Shown here one piece after another: positions 49,704 to 61,300 of a stretch of 64,000 nt of DNA. Both the position numbers and the translations under genes were made by a program. Each line of letters begins with the position of its first letter. The first letter of the stretch is position 1. The stretch is from Salvelinus alpinus. Taxonomy: Eukaryota > Chordata > Actinopteri > Salmoniformes > Salmonidae. Where the stretch lies: contig NC_092092.1 of the NCBI RefSeq assembly GCF_045679555.1, positions 9,168,104-9,232,103 on the forward strand, read 5' to 3'. The notes below the pieces were generated by a model. It was not told where the DNA came from and did not search any database. It worked only from the letters and a program-made list of their open reading frames with translations.

Positions 49704-49794
49704 AGAAATAATTTGATCAATTTTAGAATAAGGCAGTAATTTAACAACATGTGGAAAACATTAAGTGGTCCGAAAACTTTCCGAATGCGCTGTA

Positions 49795-50000
49795 TATGTA
49801 CATATCTAGCCAAATGACCTCCTATCCCTGCATGTGGACTCGGTACTGGTACCCCGTGTATATAGCCAAGATATCATTACTCATTGTGTATTTTTATATA
49901 TTTTTCTCTCTGCATTGTTGTGAAGGGCCCATAAGTAAGCGTTTCACTGTTAGTCTACACCGGTTGTTAACGAAGCATGTGACAAAATCCGAGTTGATAT
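49795..50000 (+). mobile_element. L2-type LINE 3' end fragment
   Basis: Strings such as CTGCATGTGGACTCGGTACT, CATTGTTGTGAAGGGCCCAT and AAGTAAGCGTTTCACTGTTA are equivalent to the 3' UTR of the LINE at 24560-24850. It directly abuts the Tc1 end. Confidence 0.75.
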
Positions 50001-52648
50001 TAAAGGCTGGTCTTCAGATAATGTTGTTATTCTGAGAAAGATGTGAAAAGTGACTGTTTTAGTGTATGAAGAATGTCACTGTTATTCTAAACGATACTCC
50101 GGTTGATTTGTTGTTGTAACAGAACCACAAAAGAACCAGCTTAGCATGATGGTAATGACACATTATTATTTACCACAGAAAACCAACTTTTAAACCATGA
50201 CAGTACATTCACTGCGGGTGCCTATAATCCATGCTGAGCCACCTCCACAGCAAATTCTCAAGTGTACGGGGCCACACTTTTCAGAGTTAAATTAACGCTT
50301 TGCTTAGTGTAAAGCCTTATTTGCATATTTCCCAGAGTGCCTTACCTTTCGATTGAATTGTATAGTTACCACTCATGACTATATTTGTTAGTGACAGAGA
50401 CATGGTTGTTGCAATCATTCATTTTCAGCCCTGTGGTCTTCACCAAGTGCGATCCTAAGTGAATGTTATCATTAAAATGTAATTATATAAGACAATAATA
50501 TAAATGTTTCATAAGGCCTTACTCCATTTCAGGCCTGCAAGTCACATTATGCTGGCTTGCAAAGTGATGTGTAATTCCTATTGGAATCCAGCCACAGGGA
50601 TATCCAATTTTGTTTACATTCTTTCACCCGACTTCCAGGGTTGGGAATACTAAGATATGAGACTACCTAACGCATCTAAACTGGAACGACCATTTCAGTA
50701 AAGGGTGCATTAAGTCCAAGTAACAGATTAGATTATTTTAGAAAAATTTATGTTATTTATATTTTAAGGTCCAATGCAGCTGTTTTTATCTCAATATCAA
50801 ATCATTTCTGGGTAACTATGAAGTATCTTATTGTGATTGTTTTCAATTAAAATGGTCAAAAAGGAACCAAAAATAGCTTCTTAGCAAAGAGCAATTTCTC
50901 AAGCAAGACTTAAGACTGTCTGGGACAGTGGGGAAGGGGAAAATTGAAAACTAGCCGTTATTGACAAGGTAGTTTGGAACTCTCTTATTGGTCTATTAAC
51001 TAATTTACAGCCTGGTGATGACATCAGGCAGGCCAAAACTCCATCCCACTAAAACAGGCTGAAATTTCAGGCGGTCTTTTCAAACAGCTCTTACACTAAA
51101 AGGGCATTTTCATTATTTTCACAATTTCACAGTATTATTCCAACCTCATAGTGTGGAAATATATATAACATACTGGATAATCACTTTTTTGACTGCACTG
51201 AGCCCTTTAAGTAGAATAACATCAATTAATCAATGTGCATGCAAAAAAACATAGATATTTAAACAAACAATTCTAAAATTCAACCTGCAATAGAGCATGC
51301 TGGGAAATATGATAATGATGGCAGTGGTTTTGGTTCAACTCTGGTTATTAACACCAACACTGTGGTTCTTTAAATATTTACAGTGCTAATTTAACTCCTG
51401 AATCAACACTAGAAACACTACACCTAAAAAGCAACACTAGTTAACACTGGCCAATTTGCTGTGTAGAGAAACACAAGGCTTGTATCTAATATGTAAATCG
51501 ACAAATGTACCACGAATACCCATCAATTGAAATAGCGACTCCGAGCTCTTGCGGCCATCAACACAGATTCAAGTGCAAAGGTAAAGCAGTGCTTTAGTTC
51601 ATGTTGCATTGGTTATAGGTCATAACAGTTGGAGCCTTGGCTTGGTTCTGAGTTCTACAGTTCAGACAGTTGGCCAGCAACTTGAGTCTCTAGTACATTG
51701 TACAGAGAGAGCAAGTGTTGTCCCGTCTGTGAGCTACACACGTCCACGAGCTCAGAGTCAGTTCAGCATGCCTGTCCACAGGGATATGAAGGACAGAGAG
51801 AAAGCGATGAAAGAAGGAACGAGGCCCACACAAACACACACAAGAGGCAGAAACAGACATGGAAAAGGTGCCTTGGTGGCAGTTTGGATACAACGTGGAG
51901 GGATACGTACTGTATGCTCCATCCAAATGTCATCAATTATCCATTGTACAATCGTTCAAAAGCTTGTTACTCAGTATCGTCCACTCCAAGAACATGTTGC
52001 TGAGCCGTCGTCCAATCCTGGAGGTCGTTACTGAACCACTGTCAAATGCTAGAGTGTGTTACTGAACATGGGCCAATGCTAAACTTTTTACCTGAGCATC
52101 GTCCAATCCTGGGGCCGGTTTCACCGGGTTGTAAGAGGATCGTTACTCTACGTCCGACGTAAAACGCACTCTACGCCGGACCTAAAAATGATACCTGTTG
52201 CACCACCTGGTCGTAAGCCCTTCTATGAGCTATGACTGGGCATAGACTCTACATCTAGCAGGGAGCAGCCGTAGGGTTAAATTGGGACTCTCTTCATCAT
52301 GATAGCGATCTATATTTTCAAAAGGATATGAATCTCATGTTCATATTTTACAACCTGCGCAGGCTTTTGGAGTTGCCTAATCAATAGCAAAATAATCAAT
52401 GCGAGTCAATAGCAAAATAATACATGCTACATTATAACATGCTAAATGTGTGATATCTATTCCCACAGTGATTCTTTATGGATCCAACCAGTTCTGGTTA
52501 AGAAAACATGCATAGTTGTGGGCTTTGCGAAGTGATGGTAAGTTTAGAAAGCGCAACGAGGATGTTAAAAGCCTACGAATCTCATGAACGTGCATTAGTT
52601 TTGTTATGCACAACTGGTGCAACCAGAACCTGGAGCACCATGCCAAAC
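50001..52648. other. Non-coding region, part probably ankfn1-like 3' UTR
   Basis: No coding exon is found. Diverged units of the 30-bp stop-codon array are scattered at about 51970-52120 and are separated from the main array by about 500 bp of unrelated sequence. The 3' UTR limit and poly(A) site cannot be fixed. Confidence 0.4.
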
Positions 52649-52797
52649 CATCATCCAATCCTAGAGCGTGTTACTGATTATCATCCAATCCTAGAGCGTG
52701 TTACTGATTATCATCCAATCCTAGAGCGTGTTACTGATTATCATTCAATCCTGGAGCGTGTTACTGATTATCATTCAATCCTAGAGCGTGCTGCTGA
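52649..52797. repeat. 30-bp tandem array overlapping the ankfn1-like stop codon
   Basis: Five 30-bp units start at 52651, 52681, 52711, 52741 and 52771. The unit nearest the gene contains the real terminal codons (ACG CTC TAG on the minus strand). The others repeat the same bases in the 3' UTR, with TAG in three and CAG in one. Diverged relatives of the unit occur farther downstream at about 51970-52120. Confidence 0.9.
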
Positions 52798-53456
52798 GGA
52801 TCTCTGACACCTGTGTGTTCGTTTGGTCGTCTGAGTCCACATCCTGGGCTGTCGCTCCTTCATATGCCTCCTCTCCTGACCCCTCCTCTGTGACAACCAC
52901 CATCACCCCTGCCCCTCTCTCCTCCCGTCCCTCCATCCCTCTCTCCTCTCCCCAACCCCTGTTCTCAGGCGATGTTTCCTTACACGGTTCCACAAAGATC
53001 CTCCTGACATGGGGCCTGGGCTCCCTCTGCTCCGCCCCACTGCCCTCCAGGACACAGGAAGCATGACTAACGTATGTCTCCCCCTGAGGGGATGGGAGAT
53101 CCAGGGGCAGGTCTGCGTCCTTCTGCCTGGTATAGACCCCCTCAGACAGGGACCCAGTGTGGCTGTCGCTGTGGCCCTTTAACCAGTGCTGGGGCCCACT
53201 GAAGTAGCCCTGCTGGGCCCCAGCGGCCCCATGGCTCCTGGACAGCAGCTTCCGCTTGGTTGGGGGGTTGGCTAGGGGCCAAAGAGGGGTGTAGGAGTGC
53301 TGGTCCTGGGTCGTCTTGGAGAGGGAGAGACCCTCCAGGATTTTGGTGCAAGAAAAGGTGGTCTCGGGGAGGATGAGGGCAGGGGAGAGGGGTGGGCCTG
53401 GGGAGAGGGGGAAGGCGGGGGAGAGAGGGAGGTCTTTGGGCTGGCAGATGCTGTAC
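52781..53456 (-). CDS. ankfn1: ankfn1-like terminal coding exon and stop
   Basis: A TTTCCAG acceptor opens this last coding exon. Its first base completes the Arg codon of the previous exon, then 224 codons run to a TAG at 52781-52783. The three exons together give 363 aa of C-terminus. The peptide starts YSICQPKDLPLSP, is Pro/Ser-rich, contains a basic KRKLLSRSHG patch and PHVRRIFVEP, and ends in an acidic Glu/Gly-rich stretch finishing SEILSSTL. It looks largely disordered, with no recognised enzymatic domain. The final four codons plus stop lie inside the first unit of a 30-bp tandem array that continues into the 3' UTR. The exon is GC-rich compared with its surroundings, as expected of coding sequence here. 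The long open antisense readings are shadows. Confidence 0.72.
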
Positions 53457-53689
53457 CTGGAAAGGGAAAAAAATATCCATTAGGCTCTGTCAAAAAGACA
53501 AAGCAGATTATAGAGGAAAAGAGAGTGGGGGACAGGGACACATCTTTGGAGAGTGAGGGGGACAGGGACACATCTTTGGAGAGAGGGGGGGCAGGGAAAG
53601 GCAGGGCTGGGTGAAAAGAGGTTTATGGGGTCACAAGTGGACTGGACAGGACAAAAGCGGTAGCTCTTTAGGGTAGCAGCTCTATCTTT

Positions 53690-54402
53690 AGCTGAGCTTG
53701 TGTGTCGGGATCAGGGGTTGGAGGCCATTCTCTACCTGAGCTCGTGTATCTGCAGTATTTCAGGGTCAGGGTTAGAGGTCATTCTCTTCCTAGCTCGTGT
53801 ATCTGCAGTATGTCAGGGTCAGGGTTAGAGGTTGTTAGCAGTTGATGTTATTCTTGAATAACACAGACCCCAAAGCAAATCAGGGGGAGAAAAATAGGTT
53901 TATTCAAAAATAACAAATCATAGATGTTATGCTGGGAAGTAGATGGTCGATGTTCCTTCTTCCCAGTCCTCAATGATTCTCCACAGAACAAAGTGACAGG
54001 ATGTAATTTATAACCCCCAACCCTAGCCTGTGGTTGACCAATTAGAATTCCTTGCAGTAAAATTGGGCCAATGGTCAAATAACAAGTATCCTGTTTCAGG
54101 CTCAATGTATAGACGATTCAGACCAATGAGATCTTGCCACACGTAGCTATGAGTCCAGGATTGAAACCCCTACACAGATTCGAACCAGATGTTGAACTGA
54201 AAAACAACCATTTCCATTGATTGTTAATTCCCTATTTACCTCTAGTCCTCTGTGTTGTGTATTATCTTAAAATATTCTTACAAGGTTGTTCTCATACCTG
54301 AGCTTGTGTATCTGCAGTGCGTCAGGGTCAGGGGTTAAAGGTGGTACCTAAGCTTGTGTATCTGCAGTACGTCAGGGTCAGGGTTAGAGGTTGTTATTGT
54401 AC
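53690..54402. repeat. Intronic tandem copies of an exon 3' end with splice donor, interrupted by an insertion
   Basis: On the minus strand the exon end CTGCAGATACACGAACTAAG recurs in the intron at about 54356, 54306, 53797 and 53744, with a partial copy near 53699. Spacing is about 45-55 bp. Three copies keep a GT after the exon-like part (TAG|GTACC, CAG|GTATGAG, CAG|GTAGAG); the 53797 copy has lost it. The series is split by an unrelated insertion at about 53843-54280. Confidence 0.85.
53843..54174 (-). mobile_element. Probable solo LTR inside the ankfn1 intron
   Basis: On the minus strand the segment begins TGTAGGGG, has a TATA-like TTATAAATT, then a poly(A)-signal-like GAATAAACC near its end, and finishes near AACATCA. 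This order (TG, TATA, AATAAA, CA) is typical of an LTR. No clean target duplication is visible. About 105 bp between 54175 and 54280 is unexplained. Confidence 0.5.
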
Positions 54403-54595
54403 CTTAGTTCGTGTATCTGCAGTACGTCGGGAGCGCTGCCTCCCAGGGCGTGCACAGCCTGCCGGGATAGGTCCTGTTGGGGAGAGTAGAGCAGGTCCAG
54501 CTCACGGGGGGACAAGGCCTCGCTGGAGTCATAGTCGCTGTCTGTTGGCAGGAACACCTCTGAACAACCGTCCTCATCTGACCCCAGTTGGGAGT
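54403..54595 (-). CDS. ankfn1: ankfn1-like penultimate coding exon
   Basis: This 193-bp exon starts after a CCTCCCTCAG acceptor and ends at an AAG|GTACAA donor. It completes a split Asp codon from the previous exon, adds 63 codons, and leaves two bases of an Arg codon for the terminal exon. The peptide is acidic and Ser-rich at first (SDEDGCSEVFLPTDSDYDSS), then EALSPRELDLLY, and ends APDVLQIHELR. The upstream intron has a (TGTC)n microsatellite next to the polypyrimidine tract. The last part of the exon and its donor are copied several times in tandem in the downstream intron. I do not know a biochemical function for this segment. The in-phase joins make it a very probable real exon; the gene name is less sure. 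Confidence 0.7.
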
Positions 54596-54599
54596 CTGA

Positions 54600-54607
54600 G
54601 GGAGGAA

Positions 54608-54638
<31 letters not shown>

Positions 54639-54640
54639 GG
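54600..54640. repeat. (GACA)n microsatellite beside a splice acceptor
   Basis: Tetranucleotide repeats run to within about 15 bp of the acceptor at 54596. On the gene strand they read (TGTC)n and so extend the pyrimidine-rich region upstream of the exon. Confidence 0.85.
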
Positions 54641-55026
54641 TCAGAAACACCCCATTGGGCACAGACGTCAATTCAATGTCTATTCCACGTTGGTCCAACG
54701 TAAATTTAATTGAAATGACATGGAAACAACATTGATTCAACCAGTGTGTGCCCAGTGGGACACATACAGTCCATGTACAAGATAGTGTTGCACACAGACA
54801 CAGAACAAACTATGATTGTAGAGTGGGGGTATGTGTTTAGCTGAAGATAAAGGCCATCCTTTACGTAATTCCAGTATGTGGAGTGAGGGTGATTTTGTTG
54901 TTGTTGTTGTTGTATGCACCGTATCTAGAGATGTGAGTGTGTGCGTCTTGAATTGCTAACACACCCCTACCCCCCCATCCACAAGAGGAGCATCTTAATC
55001 ATCATCTTCGATGGACAGCAAAGATG

Positions 55027-55049
55027 GTGTGTGTGTGTGTGTGTGTGTC
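55027..55049. repeat. (TG)n microsatellite beside a splice donor
   Basis: On the gene strand this is a (CA)n tract starting about 10 bp after the GTGAGG donor of the 55061-55283 exon. CA repeats near donors are known binding sites for hnRNP L in vertebrates. Confidence 0.85.
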
Positions 55050-55060
55050 ATTCTCCTCAC

Positions 55061-55283
55061 CACTAGCAGCCTTCCTGGGTCGTAGCTCAGGTGAGGGTGA
55101 TGGTGTGGGTAGGTAGTCCATGGTAGAGGATGCTGAGTCACTCTTCTGTGCCCCCTGGTCTGACTCAGGCTTGCTGGCATTGACCAGGCGGGTGATGGGC
55201 ACACCGCCACTGGGATGCTTGTAGCGGGCATACTGCAGGGCATCAGTGATCCAACGCAGCTCCTGCCACATCTCATCCAGCTG
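55061..55283 (-). CDS. ankfn1: ankfn1-like antepenultimate coding exon
   Basis: This 223-bp exon encodes 74 complete codons plus the first base of a split codon. It begins after a TTGCAG acceptor and ends at a GTGAGG donor. The first 35 residues (QLDEMWQELRWITDALQYAR onward) look like a conserved folded segment. The rest is Ser/Pro-rich (TPSPSPELRPRK) and probably disordered. The split codon joins in phase to the next exon. Assignment to ANKFN1 (ankyrin and fibronectin type III protein, relative of fly wide awake) is tentative: it rests on the impression of the conserved segment and on synteny, since ANKFN1 is the upstream same-strand neighbour of NOG in human. The ankyrin and FN3 exons are not in this window. 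A (CA)n tract starts 10 bp into the following intron, and the acceptor is a tandem NAGNAG. Confidence 0.65.
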
Positions 55284-55330
55284 CTGCAATAGAGGACAAA
55301 ACATCATTATACACATAACACAGTTATAAA

Positions 55331-58300
55331 GCATCATAGTTAGTATAGTTAGTTATCATAGTTATTATGGTTAGTTGTAGTTGATTATCATAGTTATTAT
55401 GGTTAGTTGTAGTTGATTATCATAGTTATTTTAGTTAGTTATAGTTGATTATCATAGTTAGTTATAGTTGATTATCATAGTTATTATAGTTAGTTATAGT
55501 TGTCTATCATAGTTATAATAGTTAGTTATAGTTGATTATCATAGTTATTATTATTGTCACGATTGTCGTCTGGAGAAGGAGAGGACCAAAACGCAGCGTG
55601 GTAAGTGTTCGTCATGTTTAATAGAAACTGAACACTACAAAGCAAAACAACAAAGTGACAACCGAAACAGCTCCGTCAGGTGCAACACACACTAAACAGA
55701 AATTAATCACCCACAACACAAAATGGAAAACAGGCTACCTAAGTATGGCTCCCAATCAGAGATAGGGATAATCAACGATAGACAGCTGCCTCTGATTGGG
55801 AACCACACCAGGCCAAACACATAGAAAACCAACAACATAGAAAAAAGAACATAGACTGCCCACCCTAGTCACACCCTGGCCTAACCAAAATAGAGAATAA
55901 AAACCCTCTCTATAGCCAGGGCGTGACAGTTATAGTTGATTGTCATAGTTAGTTAAAGTTAGTTATCATAGTTATTATAGTTAGTTATAGTTGATTATCA
56001 TAGTGATAAAGCATCATAGTTATTATAGTTAGTCATAGTTGATTATCATAGTTATAGTTGATTATCATAGTTATTATAGTTAGTTGTAGATGATTATCAT
56101 AGTTATAATAGTTAGTTATAGTTGCTTATCATAGTGTTTATAGTTAGTTATAGTTGATTATCATAGTGTTTATAGTTAGTTATCATAGTTATTATGGTTA
56201 GTTATAGTTGATTATCATAGTTATTATAGTTGGTTATAGTTGATTATCATATTGTTTATAGTTGATTATCATAGTTATTATAGTTGGTTATAGTTGATTA
56301 TCATAGTGTTTATAGTTAGTTATCATAGTTATTATGGTTAGTTATAGTTGATTATCATAGTTATTATAGTTGGTTATAGTTGATTATCATAGTTATTATG
56401 GTTAGTTATAGTTGATTATCATAGTTAAAGCATCATATGTATTATAGTTAGTTATAGTTGATTATCATAGGGATAAAGCATCATAGTTATTATAGTTAGT
56501 CATAGTTGATTATCATAGTTATTATAATTAGTAATAGTTGATTATCATAGTTATTATAGTTAGTTATAGTTGATTATCATAGTGATAAAGCATCATAGTT
56601 ATTATGGTTAGTTATAGTTGATTATCACAGTTAGTATAGTTAGTTATAGTTGATTATCATAGTTATAGTTGATTATCATAGTTATTAGAGTTAGTTATAG
56701 TTGCGTATCATAGTTATTATAGTTAGTTATAGTTGATTATCATAGTGTTTATAGTTAGTTATCATAGTTATTATGGTTAGTTATAGTTGATTATCATAGT
56801 GATAAAGCATCATAGTTATTATAGTTAGTCATAGTTGATTATCATAGTAATAGTTGATTATCATAGTTATTATAGTTAGTTATGGTTGATTATCATAGTG
56901 ATAAAGCATCATAGGTATTATAGTTAGTTATAGTTGATTATCATAGTTATTATAATTAGTTATAGTTGATTATCATAGTTATTATAGTTCGTCATAGTTG
57001 ATTATCATAGTGATGAAGCATCATAGTTATTATAGTTAGTCATAGTTGATTATCATAGTTATTATAGTTCGTCATAGTTGATTATCATAGTGATAAAGCA
57101 TCATAGTTATTATAGTTAGTCATAGTTGATTATCATAGTTATTATAATTAGTTATAGTTGATTATCATAGTGATAAAGCATCATAGGTATTATAGTTAGT
57201 TATAGTTGATTATCATAGTGATAAAGCATCATAGGTATTATAGTTAGTTATAGTTGATTATCATAGTTATTATAGTTAGTTATAGTTGATTATCATAGTG
57301 ATAAAGCATCATAGTTATTATAGTTGGTTATAGTTGATTATCATAGTTATTATAGTTAGTTATAGTTGATTATCATAGTTATTATAGTTAGTTATAGTTG
57401 ATTATCATAGTTATTATAGTTAGTTATAGTTGCTTATCATAGTGTTTATAGTTAGTTATAGTTGATGATCATAGTTGAAGCATCATAGTTATTATAGTTA
57501 GTTATAGTTGATTATCATAGTTATTATAGTTGGTTATAGTTGATTATCATAGTTATTATAGTTGGTTATAGTTGATTATCATAGTTATAGTTGATTATCA
57601 TAGTTGAAGCATCATAGTTATTATAGTTAGTTATAGTTGATTATCATAGTTATTAGAGTTAGTTATAGTTGCTTATCATAGTTATTATAGTTAGTTATGG
57701 TTGATTATCATAGTGTTTATAGTTAGTTATCATAGGTATTATGGTTAGTTATAGTTGATTATCATAGTTAAAGCATCATAGGTATTATAGTTAGTTATAG
57801 TTGATTATCATAGGGATAAAGCATCATAGTTATTATAGTTAGTCATAGTTGATTATCATAGTTATTATAATTAGTAATAGTTGATTATCATAGTTATTAT
57901 AGTTAGTTATAGTTGATTATCATAGTGATAAAGCATCATAGTTATTATGGTTAGTTATAGTTGATTATCATAGTTATTATAGTTAGTTATAGTTGATTAT
58001 CATAGTTATTATAGTTAGTTATAGTTGATTATCATAGTTATTATAGTTAGTTATAGTTGATTATCATAGTTGAAGCATCATAGTTATTATAGTTAGTTAT
58101 AGTTGATTATCATAGTTATTAGAGTTAGTTATAGTTGCTTATCATAGTTATTATAGTTAGTTATGGTTGATTATCATAGTGTTTATAGTTAGTTATCATA
58201 GGTATTATGGTTAGTTATAGTTGATTATCATAGTTGATTATCATAGTTAAAGCATCATAGGTATTATAGTTAGTTATAGTTGATTATCATAGTGATAAAG

Positions 58301-61300
58301 CATCATAGTTATTATAGTTGGTTATAGTTGATTATCATAGTTATTATAGTTGGTTATAGTTGATTATCATAGTGTTTATTGTTAGTTATAGTTGATTATC
58401 ATAGTTGTTATAGTTAGTTAAAGTTGATTATCATAGTGATAAAGCATCATAGTTATTATAGTTAGTTATGGTTGATTATCATAGTTATTATAGTTAGTTA
58501 TAGTTGATTATCATAGTTATTATAGTTAGTTATAGTTGATTATCATAGTTATAGTTGATTATCATAGTCATTAGAGTTAGTTATAGTTGCTTATCATAGT
58601 TAGTATAGTTAGTTATAGTTGATTATCATAGTGATAAAGCATCATAGTTATTATAGTTAGTTATAGTTGATTATCATAGTTATTATAGTTAGTTATAGTT
58701 GATTATCATAGTTAAAGCATCATAGTTATTATAGTTAGTTATAGTTGATTATCATAGTTCGTATAGTTAGTTATAGTTGGTTATCATAGTTAAAGCATCA
58801 TAGTTGTAGTTGATTATCATAGGTATTATAGTTAGTTATAGTTGATTATCATAGTTATTATAGTTAGTTATAGTTGATTATCATAGTTAGTTATAGTTGA
58901 TTGTCATAGTTATTATAGTTAGTTATAGTTGATTATCATAGTTATTATAGTTAGTTATAGTTGATTATCATAGTTATTATAGTTAGTTATAGTTGCTTAT
59001 CATAGTGTTTATAGTTAGTTATAGTTGATTATCATAGTGTTTATAGTTAGTTATCATAGTTATTATGGTTAGTTATAGTTGATTATCATAGTTATTAGAG
59101 TTAGTTATAGTTGCGTATCATAGTTATTATAGTTAGTTATAGTTGATTATCATAGTGTTTATAGTTAGTTATCATAGTTATTATGGTTAGTTATAGTTGA
59201 TTATCATAGTGATAAAGCATCATAGTTATTATAGTTAGTCATAGTTGATTATCATAGTAATAGTTGATTATCATAGTTATTATAGTTAGTTATGGTTGAT
59301 TATCATAGTGATAAAGCATCATAGGTATTATAGTTAGTTATAGTTGATTATCATAGTTATTATAATTAGTTATAGTTGATTATCATAGTTATTATAGTTC
59401 GTCATAGTTGATTATCATAGTGATAAAGCATCATAGTTATTATAGTTAGTCATAGTTGATTATCATAGTTATTATAGTTCGTCATAGTTGATTATCATAG
59501 TGATAAAGCATCATAGTTATTATAGTTAGTTATAGTTGATTATCATAGTTATTATAGTTGGTTATAGTTGATTATCATAGTTATTATAGTTAGTTATAGT
59601 TGATTATCACAGTTATTATAGTTAGTTATAGTTGATTATCATAGTTATTATAGTTAGTTATAGTTGCTTATCATAGTGTTTATAGTTAGTTATAGTTGAT
59701 GATCATAGTTGAAGCATCATAGTTATTATAGTTAGTTATAGTTGATTATCATAGTTATTATAGTTGGTTATAGTTGATTATCATAGTTATTATAGTTGGT
59801 TATAGTTGATTATCATAGTTATAGTTGATTATCATAGTTGAAGCATCATAGTTATTATAGTTAGTTATAGTTGATTATCATAGTTATTAGAGTTAGTTAT
59901 AGTTGCTTATCATAGTTATTATAGTTAGTTATGGTTGATTATCATAGTGTTTATAGTTAGTTATCATAGGTATTATGGTTAGTTATAGTTGATTATCATA
60001 GTTAAAGCATCATAGGTATTATAGTTAGTTATAGTTGATTATCATAGGGATAAAGCATCATAGTTATTATAGTTAGTCATAGTTGATTATCATAGTTATT
60101 ATAATTAGTAATAGTTGATTATCATAGTTATTATAGTTAGTTATAGTTGATTATCATAGTGATAAAGCATCATAGTTATTATAGTTAGTCATAGTTGATT
60201 ATCATAGTTATTATAATTAGTAATAGTTGATTATCATAGTTATTATAGTTAGTTATAGTTGATTATCATAGTTATTATAGTTAGTTATAGTTGATTATCA
60301 TAGTTATTATAGTTAGTTATAGTTGATTATCATAGTTGAAGCATCATAGTTATTATAGTTAGTTATAGTTGATTATCATAGTTATTAGAGTTAGTTATAG
60401 TTGCTTATCATAGTTATTATAGTTAGTTATGGTTGATTATCATAGTGTTTATAGTTAGTTATCATAGGTATTATGGTTAGTTATAGTTGATTATCATAGT
60501 TGATTATCATAGTTAAAGCATCATAGGTATTATAGTTAGTTATAGTTGATTATCATAGTGATAAAGCATCATAGTTATTATAGTTGGTTATAGTTGATTA
60601 TCATAGTTATTATAGTTGGTTATAGTTGATTATCATAGTGTTTATTGTTAGTTATAGTTGATTATCATAGTTGTTATAGTTAGTTAAAGTTGATTATCAT
60701 AGTGATAAAGCATCATAGTTATTATAGTTAGTTATGGTTGATTATCATAGTTATTATAGTTAGTTATAGTTGATTATCATAGTTATTATAGTTAGTTATA
60801 GTTGATTATCATAGTTATAGTTGATTATCATAGTCATTAGAGTTAGTTATAGTTGCTTATCATAGTTAGTATAGTTAGTTATAGTTGATTATCATAGTGA
60901 TAAAGCATCATAGTTATTATAGTTAGTTATAGTTGATTATCATAGTTATTATAGTTAGTTATAGTTGATTATCATAGTTAAAGCATCATAGTTGTAGTTG
61001 ATTATCATAGGTATTATAGTTAGTTATAGTTGATTATCATAGTTATTATAGTTAGTTATAGTTGATTATCATAGTTAGTTATAGTTGATTGTCATAGTTA
61101 TTATAGTTAGTTATAGTTGATTATCATAGTTATTATAGTTAGTTATAGTTGATTATCATAGTTATTATAGTTAGTTATAGTTGCTTATCATAGTGTTTAT
61201 AGTTAGTTATAGTTGATTATCATAGTGTTTATAGTTAGTTATCATAGTTATTATGGTTAGTTATAGTTGATTATCATAGTTAAAGCATCATAGGTATCAT

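Larger units (their letters stand above)
48056..49792 (+). mobile_element. Tc1-like transposon with nested SINE
   Basis: The ends CAGCTCATTCGGAAATTATT and TTTCCGAATGCGCTG lie next to TA. Same family as 18466-19954. The interior is disrupted by a SINE (about 48448-48657), a foreign segment of about 120 bp (48958-49077), and deletions in the catalytic region. Confidence 0.9.

Noticed and set aside
53297..53614. 105-residue Gly/Glu-rich reading on the plus strand
   Set aside because: Antisense shadow of the Pro/Ser-rich terminal ankfn1-like exon.
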